Source: Promethearchaeota archaeon
GTDB taxonomy: Archaea > Asgardarchaeota > Lokiarchaeia > Sigynarchaeales > SOKP01
Length of the DNA: 6,786 nucleotides
Direction: 5' to 3'
Assembly: GCA_004524425.1 (NCBI GenBank)
Contig: SDNN01000157.1
Coordinates: 1-6,786, forward strand
Each line of letters starts with the position of its first letter. Positions within the stretch are counted from its first letter, which is position 1. This document shows, piece by piece, positions 1 to 4,538 of the stretch. A program made the translations under genes and the position numbers. Under the pieces are notes generated by a model. That model did not search any database, was not told the origin of the DNA, and saw only the letters and a program-made list of their open reading frames with translations.

Positions 1-69
1 AACCATGACATTTTAAGTAGTTATGATTATAACATCAATCTCTAAATATTTATAATTGCTTATTAGAAT

Positions 70-77
70 AAAAAAAA
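70..77 (-). terminator. T-run, possible terminator of the EFR1 gene
   Basis: Eight consecutive T's on the minus strand, about 145 bases past the stop codon of the EFR1-like gene. Archaeal termination is commonly at T-runs without a hairpin. It is the longest T-run on that strand in 1-221, but its distance from the gene makes the assignment weak. I see nothing else convincing in 1-221: no open frame of useful length and no RNA gene. Confidence 0.3.
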
Positions 78-221
78 GAGGATTACATTTGTTTATTTTA
101 TGGTGGTATTAATAATTCAGAATTCTTGTACAGCAAAAGAAAACTGAACGATCAGGTAATGATCTTTAATGATAAAATGGCCCAGCTTTTTAAAAATCAC
201 ATCATTCATGAATGGGAAAAC

Positions 222-1013
222 CTATTTTAATGCCTCTTTTTGATTTATCATGCTTTTCCAGGAAATTTCGGGGTGGTGATACCTTCTCCTGCCCAAGGTG
301 TCTTTCCCATATTGAATGGCTTGTTGTGGACAGAAATGGAGGCAGGCTAAACATTGTTGGCATTGGTGATGCCATCGCGGTTTGCCATCAATTATCTTGA
401 TATTATTAACGGGACATACTTTCTCACAGATTGCACAAGAGTCGCAATTATCATCGGCATAAAAGTTTTTATCAGTAAAATTCACTCTTTCCCGAAACAT
501 CTTATTGCCCAGGTTTCCTATGAATGCAAGGGTTTCCTTTTTCAGTTTTCTCCTCTTTCTATTTAGAATTTTCTTCGCGATGATGGCCACTCTTTCATCA
601 GAATTTCTGAGTGCTTCTATTTCCACATCCTTTGGAGGAAGATCGTGCATGACTATGTAATTACTCGGCATCTCTATGGGAAATCCTGCATCCAATCGCT
701 TCGATTTTTTGAGGAGTAACTGGTTAAGTTGGCTCAAGGCAGCGCCAGTTCTTCCATGACCACTCACGATCATAGCAAAAATATAGCTTGCCGAACTTAA
801 ATCAATCATTTCTAGGAAATCGTAGACGAGAGCAGGTAATCCCCAAAAATATAATGGAAAAACTATACCCACATTTTCTGCTTGTGATGTAATGTTATCT
901 TTTTGCCATAGTTTAGCGATAGGAATCAATTCGCCTCTTAGTTTCTCAGAAAGTTTTTTAGCAACTATGAGCGAATTGCCAGTTCCTGAAAAAAAATAGA
1001 GGGATGTTTTCAT
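222..1013 (-). CDS. EFR1-family flavodoxin/ferredoxin (two [4Fe-4S] clusters)
   Basis: A soluble 263-residue electron-transfer protein. The N-terminal flavodoxin-like domain (about 1-150) opens with a beta strand running into an FMN phosphate-binding loop, SGTGNS at residues 9-14. The C-terminal part is a two-cluster ferredoxin: Cys190-x2-Cys193-x2-Cys196-x3-Cys200-Pro and Cys218-x2-Cys221-x2-Cys224-x3-Cys228-Pro. All eight ligands are present, so two [4Fe-4S] clusters are expected beside one flavin. This order matches the EFR1 family, common in anaerobic archaea and clostridia; the physiological partner is generally unknown. A very basic stretch (about 151-159, rich in Arg/Lys) links the domains. 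The gene stands alone: the next gene on this strand is 130 bases upstream, behind its own T-run, and a TATA-like box precedes this start. The ATG at 1011-1013 is chosen because the flavodoxin strand starts directly after it; no ribosome-binding site is visible. No dehydrogenase or hydrogenase neighbour indicates its substrate. Confidence 0.9.
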   Translation of the reverse strand: MKTSLYFFSGTGNSLIVAKKLSEKLRGELIPIAKLWQKDNITSQAENVGIVFPLYFWGLPALVYDFLEMIDLSSASYIFAMIVSGHGRTGAALSQLNQLLLKKSKRLDAGFPIEMPSNYIVMHDLPPKDVEIEALRNSDERVAIIAKKILNRKRRKLKKETLAFIGNLGNKMFRERVNFTDKNFYADDNCDSCAICEKVCPVNNIKIIDGKPRWHHQCQQCLACLHFCPQQAIQYGKDTLGRRRYHHPEISWKSMINQKEALK

Positions 1014-1056
1014 GTAGAACCATAAATTGATTTTTACAAATTTATATCTCTAAAAG

Positions 1057-1064
1057 TATTTAAA
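1057..1064 (-). promoter_or_regulatory. TATA-like box for the EFR1-like gene
   Basis: TTTAAATA on the minus strand, 44-51 bases before the ATG. With the usual archaeal spacing of about 25 bases to the transcription start, this predicts a leader of roughly 20 bases. It is supported by position and sequence only. Confidence 0.45.
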
Positions 1065-1114
1065 CTCAGAGTGCAGGTTTAAATTATAAAATTGCTGAAG
1101 CTCATTTGAACATG

Positions 1115-1123
1115 AAAAAAAAA
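1115..1123 (-). terminator. T-run terminator of the seven-helix membrane protein gene
   Basis: Nine T's on the minus strand, starting about 20 bases past the stop codon at 1144-1146. A nearby A-run (minus-strand reading of 1134-1140) could pair weakly with it. It separates this gene from the EFR1-like gene, which suggests two transcripts. Confidence 0.5.
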
Positions 1124-1143
1124 GAAAATTTAATTTTTTTGCT

Positions 1144-1875
1144 TTATCCTTTAAGCAACAGTTCCGCGATCTTGTCTGGTAAAAGAAAACCGAACAGATA
1201 AAAAATAGAGCTAGTTATCAAGATTAATCTTGCGATGATTAAAGTGATCGGCGTTAACGTGATGACTGCATCCATGAAGGCTCCAACGGTAAATAAAATA
1301 AAAGCTAATAATAAGAGCTTTCCTTTTAATTTTACTTTAGCATCTTCAGAGTTAATTGAATTTTTCGAAAATATCACGCCCGTTACAAAAGCAGTGAGTA
1401 CACCTAATATTTGGAAAATCATGACTAACAGCCTTGGTTGAGCATAAAATGTGCCTCTTATCTCAGCTATTAAACTAGGATCGACTATTAAAGAATAGAT
1501 GATGTAAATTTCATAGGGGATGTAGATTATCAGGTATATTAATAACAATTTGGTTGTCAGATGTGGATATGCCAGTTTTGTAAATGAATATATCCAACAA
1601 ATGATGGCAATGGGGATGAATGCATTTCCGATTAATAAATAAACTACTGGATTGAGAGTTTGCTGAACCAAGAGAATGGATAAAAATGAAAAACCAGCAC
1701 CCCACCATGCGGAGCTGATGAAAATCCATGACAAGCCAACCGTAATGTATTCTTTTTCCTTGAAATCCAAAAATTTTAGTAAAATTCTGATGCCTACAAG
1801 TATTGAAATCACAATGAATATCAGAGTAAACGTGCCATGGATTATTTCTAATTGGTCTAAATCTTCAATTCTCAT
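1144..1875 (-). CDS. Seven-helix membrane protein, function unknown
   Basis: A 243-residue protein that is almost entirely membrane. Hydrophobic segments lie near residues 12-36, 43-70, 77-100, 108-131, 147-169, 185-206 and 208-232, giving seven predicted helices. The N terminus is short and acidic (MRIEDLDQLE), and a Lys/Asp-rich loop lies at about 171-186. I do not recognise a family. The architecture resembles the membrane sensor module of some histidine kinases, but no kinase, PAS, GGDEF or other output domain follows, and the protein ends just after helix 7. Helix 7 has no lysine, which argues against a rhodopsin. The ATG is supported by a GGGAG ribosome-binding site 5 bases upstream. 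The gene is divergent from the DtxR-type regulator across 220 bases and is probably monocistronic. It could be a sensor, a small transporter or a lineage-specific membrane protein; the sequence does not decide between them. Confidence 0.85.
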   Translation of the reverse strand: MRIEDLDQLEIIHGTFTLIFIVISILVGIRILLKFLDFKEKEYITVGLSWIFISSAWWGAGFSFLSILLVQQTLNPVVYLLIGNAFIPIAIICWIYSFTKLAYPHLTTKLLLIYLIIYIPYEIYIIYSLIVDPSLIAEIRGTFYAQPRLLVMIFQILGVLTAFVTGVIFSKNSINSEDAKVKLKGKLLLLAFILFTVGAFMDAVITLTPITLIIARLILITSSIFYLFGFLLPDKIAELLLKG

Positions 1876-1880
1876 GTTAT

Positions 1881-1885
1881 CTCCC
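1881..1885 (-). promoter_or_regulatory. Ribosome-binding site of the seven-helix protein gene
   Basis: GGGAG, inside a longer AAGGGAGAT on the minus strand, five bases before the ATG at 1873-1875. It supports this start. Confidence 0.6.
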
Positions 1886-1935
1886 TTGTTAAAAGAAACC
1901 GTATAAAGTGCTTATGACTGAATTACATGATTTAC

Positions 1936-1943
1936 TATTTAAT
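1936..1943 (-). promoter_or_regulatory. Possible TATA box of the seven-helix protein gene
   Basis: ATTAAATA on the minus strand, 61-68 bases before the ATG. It would give a leader of about 35 bases that contains the GGGAG site. A second TATA-like stretch (minus strand of 1901-1908) lies closer, but would place transcription start almost at the ATG and leave little room for the ribosome-binding site. Both assignments are tentative. Confidence 0.3.
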
Positions 1944-1989
1944 TATTTCCTTTTTCGAGCTCTCATTTTATATGAGATAAAAAAAAAAA

Positions 1990-1998
1990 TTTTAAATA
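1990..1998 (+). promoter_or_regulatory. Possible distal TATA box of the DtxR-type regulator gene
   Basis: TTTTAAATA follows an A-run in the divergent region and would start transcription near 2020, giving a leader of about 75 bases. It competes with the proximal box at 2070-2080. A directly repeated octamer (2004-2011 and 2019-2026) lies just downstream. Confidence 0.3.
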
Positions 1999-2050
1999 GT
2001 GAAAAAGTCAAACACTGGAAAGTCAATAATGTTTTTAAGAGAAATTATGG

Positions 2051-2068
2051 TTATTGATCATGCAATAA
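2051..2068 (+). promoter_or_regulatory. Inverted repeat, candidate operator of the DtxR-type gene
   Basis: TTATTG at 2051-2056 and its exact reverse complement CAATAA at 2063-2068, separated by six bases. The total of 18 bases is close to the roughly 19-base palindromes bound by DtxR-family dimers. It abuts the proximal TATA-like sequence, so a bound repressor would block promoter recognition. Arms this short occur by chance in AT-rich DNA; the position is the main argument. Confidence 0.3.
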
Positions 2069-2069
2069 A

Positions 2070-2080
2070 TTTTAAAAATA
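2070..2080 (+). promoter_or_regulatory. Proximal TATA-like box of the DtxR-type regulator gene
   Basis: TTTTAAAAATA, 16-26 bases before the ATG. This spacing predicts transcription starting at or next to the start codon, hence a leaderless mRNA. That agrees with the absence of any GAGG-like sequence before this ATG. Confidence 0.45.
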
Positions 2081-2095
2081 TTAATTTGATCTTAA

Positions 2096-2512
2096 ATGGA
2101 AAAAAACAATAATAACCTTGATTCAATTGAAGATATTCCAGAGAGTTATCAAAGATATCTCGATGAATTATATAATATAGCTAAGAAGAAAAAAGGCGGA
2201 TGGGTATCTAATAAGGAACTTGCAGAACATTTAAATGTGAAACCTGCTAGCGTTTCTGGCATGTTAGAAAAATTGAAAGAAAATGCTTTAATAAAATGGG
2301 AACCAAGAAAATCCATTAGATTAACAGATAAAGGAAAAGCGATTGCATTACAATTAGAAGAAACACACGAACTCTTGCGATCATTTTTTGAAAAGGTGTT
2401 GAAAATAAAGGATCAAGATTTAACTGAAAGACTGGCCTGTGAAATAGAACATCACATAACCCAAGAAGTACAAATATCCTTAAAAAAATTTTTAGATAAT
2501 TATTTAGAATAG
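2096..2512 (+). CDS. DtxR/MntR-family metal-dependent transcriptional regulator
   Basis: A 138-residue regulator of the iron/manganese-dependent repressor family, made of a winged helix (about 17-85) and a helical dimerisation/metal domain (about 87-137). It has no SH3-like third domain, as in MntR. The recognition-helix region carries KPASVSGMLEKL (49-60), and the wing ends in LTDKGKAI (76-83). The second domain matches closely: HELL at 91-94 and ACEIEHH at 114-120. By hand alignment, His91 equals DtxR His79/MntR His77, and Cys115, Glu118 and His119 equal DtxR Cys102, Glu105 and His106, an iron-type rather than MntR-type (Glu) pattern. The N-terminal ligand (DtxR Met10, MntR Asp8) is instead Arg20, while Asp23 sits at MntR Glu11. 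It is therefore likely a metal-sensing DNA-binding repressor with an altered primary site. Acidic/Asn-rich residues 1-15 are an extension. No ribosome-binding site precedes the ATG; a close TATA box suggests a leaderless transcript. An autoregulatory operator is possible at 2051-2068. No metal transporter adjoins it. Confidence 0.88.
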   Translation: MEKNNNNLDSIEDIPESYQRYLDELYNIAKKKKGGWVSNKELAEHLNVKPASVSGMLEKLKENALIKWEPRKSIRLTDKGKAIALQLEETHELLRSFFEKVLKIKDQDLTERLACEIEHHITQEVQISLKKFLDNYLE

Positions 2513-2567
2513 ATTAATTTAATATATTTAATATCTTATTTTTCTCAATTTAAACATGCTTTTTTCA

Positions 2568-2571
2568 GAGG
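2568..2571 (+). promoter_or_regulatory. Ribosome-binding site of the 253-residue protein gene
   Basis: GAGG, seven bases before the ATG at 2579-2581. Another ATG at 2574-2576 is closer but in a different frame that stays short, so the site supports the start at 2579. Confidence 0.6.
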
Positions 2572-2578
2572 AAATGAA

Positions 2579-3340
2579 ATGTCCGAACCTTTAAAATTAA
2601 AAATGACCAAAGTAAACGAGCAATTTAAAGATTTTACCAACTTTATAGAATTACAAGATTTCAGGAGTTTCTTATTATTCACTTTAACAAGCCAAATACC
2701 GAATAACATTTTAGCTCAGATAGGTTTAGGAGGTAGTAGGGATGTAATTAATTTACCTTATAATCCGAATTTTAATATTTATTATCAAAAAATCAATTTA
2801 TTTACCTCAACTTCATTGATTATCTATGTTAAAAGTGATCCTATTAAAGATGACTTGCTTATCGAAAGAGATAATCCCGTTTTTAAGAAGTATTTAAATG
2901 CAAATGAAATGAGTTTGGCTTTTAGAGGAAAAGAGAAAATCTTGCTTCCTCATGTTAGTGATTGTAGCACGTTTTACACGGAAAAACAAGCTGAATCTTC
3001 GATAATTCAAATTGACGATCTATTTCATTCTCTAGAAAGTTTCATGGCTATTCTCGAACCAAATATAGTATTTGTATTGCACGCTAATGATCCTGAGCCA
3101 GATTTATTATTCACATTTAACATGATGCCGGAATTTCCGGGAAAATTGAAGAAAAGCGTGTTAAAAATTGATGTATATTTGGATAATGATCATAGAACCA
3201 ATAACATTACCTATATTAAAAGAGAAGAGGATTATAAATTGGTCTTAATGGAAGATATTAAGGAAGTAAGCCATGCGGATCTTTATAAATCCGCTTTTTC
3301 GTTAATTATTCATGTGAAATCTTTAAATAAACCTTATTAA
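2579..3340 (+). CDS. Unrecognised soluble protein, 253 residues
   Basis: I do not recognise this protein. It has no signal peptide, no membrane helix and no nucleotide-binding or zinc-finger motif; the only cysteine is residue 129. It looks like a mixed alpha/beta fold: an N-terminal helical part (about 10-50, around a Phe-rich stretch at 28-34), then alternating short beta segments such as residues 78-85 (SLIIYVKS), 161-169 (PNIVFVLHA), 175-181, 194-201 and 241-248 (SLIIHVKS). The two IIxVKS segments near 81-86 and 243-248 hint at a repeated half, a weak visual impression only. The ATG has a GAGG site seven bases upstream. It follows the DtxR-type gene by 66 bases with only a weak T-run between, so co-transcription is possible. 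An AT-rich TATA-like stretch near 2521-2532 could equally give it its own promoter. The gene appears even more AT-rich than the ABC genes to its right. Coding status rests on the long intact frame and good start context. Confidence 0.8.
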   Translation: MSEPLKLKMTKVNEQFKDFTNFIELQDFRSFLLFTLTSQIPNNILAQIGLGGSRDVINLPYNPNFNIYYQKINLFTSTSLIIYVKSDPIKDDLLIERDNPVFKKYLNANEMSLAFRGKEKILLPHVSDCSTFYTEKQAESSIIQIDDLFHSLESFMAILEPNIVFVLHANDPEPDLLFTFNMMPEFPGKLKKSVLKIDVYLDNDHRTNNITYIKREEDYKLVLMEDIKEVSHADLYKSAFSLIIHVKSLNKPY

Positions 3341-3369
3341 ACCTTCCTTTCTTTAACCGATTCCTCGTA

Positions 3370-3375
3370 TTTTTT
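3370..3375 (+). terminator. Short T-run after the 253-residue protein gene
   Basis: Six T's about 30 bases past the stop codon, preceded by pyrimidine-rich DNA. It is a weak archaeal-type terminator candidate. Confidence 0.3.
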
Positions 3376-3410
3376 GAAACTATATAGTCAGAATATTGTA
3401 TTCGTTAAAC

Positions 3411-3424
3411 ATTAATTAATTAAT
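3411..3424. repeat. Palindromic ATTA/TAAT tract upstream of the RHH gene
   Basis: A 14-base self-complementary run built from the tetramer TAAT, about 90 bases before the RHH start. RHH proteins bind short palindromes, so this could be an operator, but simple AT repeats are common in DNA of this composition. Confidence 0.25.
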
Positions 3425-3449
3425 AGGATTAATCGCTTAATATTCTTGT

Positions 3450-3457
3450 TTTATAAA
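3450..3457 (+). promoter_or_regulatory. TATA-like box of the RHH gene
   Basis: TTTATAAA, 59-66 bases before the ATG. It predicts a leader of about 35 bases carrying the GAGGT site. A later AT-rich stretch (about 3467-3480) is an alternative box with a shorter leader. Confidence 0.4.
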
Positions 3458-3505
3458 TCATCTGATAAAATATATTAATAATATAATAACAGTTTGAGCA
3501 AGATA

Positions 3506-3510
3506 GAGGT
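3506..3510 (+). promoter_or_regulatory. Ribosome-binding site of the RHH gene
   Basis: GAGGT, five bases before the ATG at 3516-3518. It fits pairing with the archaeal 16S 3' end and supports this start. Confidence 0.6.
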
Positions 3511-3515
3511 TAAAA

Positions 3516-3719
3516 ATGAAAATTATTACAATAAACTTGCCAGAGAAATATTTATCGGCTATTCAAGTTCTCAATGATAAGGGGATTTATCCTTCCAGAT
3601 CAGAGGCCATTAGAATTGCACTGAAGGATTTCTTGACCGATGAGCTGAAGATGTATGACGATCTTGAGGAGCAAAATTTTCAATATTTAGTGAGAACTAA
3701 TCCTAAAAGAAATAGCTAA
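3516..3719 (+). CDS. Ribbon-helix-helix (CopG-like) DNA-binding protein
   Basis: A 67-residue protein with a complete ribbon-helix-helix fold. The N-terminal strand KIITINLP (2-9) pairs with that of a second subunit to enter the DNA major groove. Helix A spans about 10-22, then comes the turn GIYPSRSE (23-30) with the family's typical SRSEAIR segment, and helix B spans about 28-45. An acidic then polar tail (46-67) follows. It resembles the short archaeal RHH regulators and the N-terminal domain of NikR, but has no C-terminal nickel-binding ACT domain. It is probably a homodimeric transcription factor. Automated labels of antitoxin type would be misleading here, because no toxin gene adjoins it: the upstream gene is a 253-residue unknown and the downstream gene is convergent. 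The start has a GAGGT site, and a strong T-run ends the gene, so it is likely monocistronic. Targets are unknown; autoregulation is plausible but not shown. Confidence 0.88.
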   Translation: MKIITINLPEKYLSAIQVLNDKGIYPSRSEAIRIALKDFLTDELKMYDDLEEQNFQYLVRTNPKRNS

Positions 3720-3725
3720 ATATCC

Positions 3726-3739
3726 TTTTTTTTCTTTTT
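3726..3739 (+). terminator. T-run terminator of the RHH gene
   Basis: Eight T's, one C and five T's, starting seven bases past the stop codon. This is a strong candidate for an archaeal T-run terminator in the convergent gap. Confidence 0.6.
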
Positions 3740-3803
3740 GAATCGTGGATAATAAATCTTTTTGAAAACTTTGTGAATTCATGGATCTTGCTAAATAATT
3801 AAT

Positions 3804-3810
3804 AAAAAAA
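3804..3810 (-). terminator. T-run terminator of the four-helix membrane protein gene
   Basis: Seven T's on the minus strand, about 17 bases past the stop codon at 3827-3829. With the T-run at 3726-3739 on the other strand, it makes a two-sided terminator between convergent genes. Confidence 0.5.
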
Positions 3811-3826
3811 TTTAGAGAAAAATGTT

Positions 3827-4261
3827 TTAATCCTTCCTTCCATAGATTAGATAAGCTAATACAAGCATCCACAATATTATTATGGGATATGAATATCCTG
3901 CCGTGGATTCAAGAAAGAAATATGCAAGAAGATCGGTTTGCAGAAAAATTCCGAAGAATATAATATCAAATACATAATTCATTAAGCAAACTATTGCACC
4001 AAGCACCAAAGCATCAATCATCCAATTATGTTGAATAATGGGATTGACTTTTTCATATTTCCACAGATAAAGTGCAAATATTAGGACGGAAACAATAGCA
4101 TTTACTATTAATAATGCAATATAGAATTCAAAGATAAATGTTCTGGGTTTATTGGCTACGAAATCATACATTGCTGAGCCTACAATAATAAAAGCCCAAA
4201 GCCAAGAAAGAAAGCCCATGACAAATCCCAGTAGTAATGATTTCTTATTAATTTCTACCAT
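3827..4261 (-). CDS. Four-helix membrane protein, function unknown
   Basis: A 144-residue integral membrane protein with hydrophobic segments near residues 9-31, 44-68, 81-106 and 122-140. Basic residues sit at the start (KK at 6-7) and at the very end (GRKD), which suits both ends facing the cytoplasm. A polar aromatic loop KYEKVNPIIQHNW (68-80) lies between helices 2 and 3, and a short loop with Glu118 and the GYSYP element (122-126) precedes helix 4. I cannot assign a family; no catalytic or transport motif is evident. The ATG at 4259-4261 is used because a TATA-like box lies only 20-27 bases upstream, implying a leaderless transcript, and no ribosome-binding site is present. It converges on the RHH gene and is separated from the upstream ABC operon by 277 bases, so it is probably transcribed alone. 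Confidence 0.8.
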   Translation of the reverse strand: MVEINKKSLLLGFVMGFLSWLWAFIIVGSAMYDFVANKPRTFIFEFYIALLIVNAIVSVLIFALYLWKYEKVNPIIQHNWMIDALVLGAIVCLMNYVFDIIFFGIFLQTDLLAYFFLESTAGYSYPIIILWMLVLAYLIYGRKD

Positions 4262-4280
4262 GATGATGCGCGCTCTTTAC

Positions 4281-4288
4281 TTTAAATT
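4281..4288 (-). promoter_or_regulatory. TATA-like box of the four-helix protein gene
   Basis: AATTTAAA on the minus strand, 20-27 bases before the ATG. The spacing places transcription start at the ATG, consistent with a leaderless mRNA. The DNA further upstream is extremely AT-rich, so the exact box is uncertain. Confidence 0.4.
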
Positions 4289-4347
4289 TTTTAAAATGTT
4301 TAAAATTTTAAATAATTATTAGTTTTAAAAAACAAGGGCAATTAAAC

Positions 4348-4387
4348 ATTTCTGATTTATTAAAGTAAAATCATTAATATCAGAAAT
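4348..4387. repeat. Inverted repeat with 9-base arms in the gap before the ABC operon's end
   Basis: ATTTCTGAT at 4348-4356 and its exact reverse complement at 4379-4387, with 22 bases between. Outside the perfect arms, a further ATTAA on the left and TTAAT on the right also match if a two-base bulge is allowed. It lies in the gene-free stretch 4262-4538, 87-126 bases before the four-helix protein start. It could be an operator or an RNA stem in either transcript. Apart from this, the promoter at 4281-4288 and the T-run at 4512-4520, I see nothing in that stretch. Confidence 0.35.
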
Positions 4388-4511
4388 TTAATGATATCTA
4401 AGGTAAAAAGTATCGATAAGTACCATGTGTAAATGAATTTAAAACAGGTTTTATGATATATATAATTATATTAGTAGTAGAATTGCTTGATAATAAAAAT
4501 AAAATAAGTAT

Positions 4512-4520
4512 AAAAAAAAA
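4512..4520 (-). terminator. T-run terminator of the ABC operon
   Basis: Nine T's on the minus strand, about 20 bases past the last stop codon of the operon, preceded by another six T's at 4523-4528. This is a good archaeal terminator candidate. Confidence 0.55.
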
Positions 4521-4538
4521 TTAAAAAATATATAATAA

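Noticed and set aside
203..214. Perfect 12-base palindrome CATTCATGAATG just past the EFR1 stop codon
   Set aside because: About one or two 12-base palindromes are expected by chance in a window of this length, and no T-run follows it on the minus strand to make a terminator.
1511..1729. A 72-codon frame within the seven-helix protein gene
   Set aside because: It is on the same strand in another frame, with low-complexity His/Ser content and no ribosome-binding site; a shadow of the membrane protein gene.
1144..1875. Microbial rhodopsin or heliorhodopsin, because of seven helices
   Set aside because: Helix 7 contains no lysine for a retinal Schiff base and no rhodopsin motif is visible.
2029..2112. 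Small upstream ORF (27 codons) overlapping the DtxR-type start
   Set aside because: It has no ribosome-binding site and no recognisable sequence, and the proximal TATA box would place transcription start after its ATG.
3516..3719. Toxin-antitoxin pair based on the CopG-like protein
   Set aside because: No toxin-sized partner is adjacent on the same strand; the upstream neighbour is a 253-residue protein 175 bases away and the downstream gene is convergent behind a T-run.
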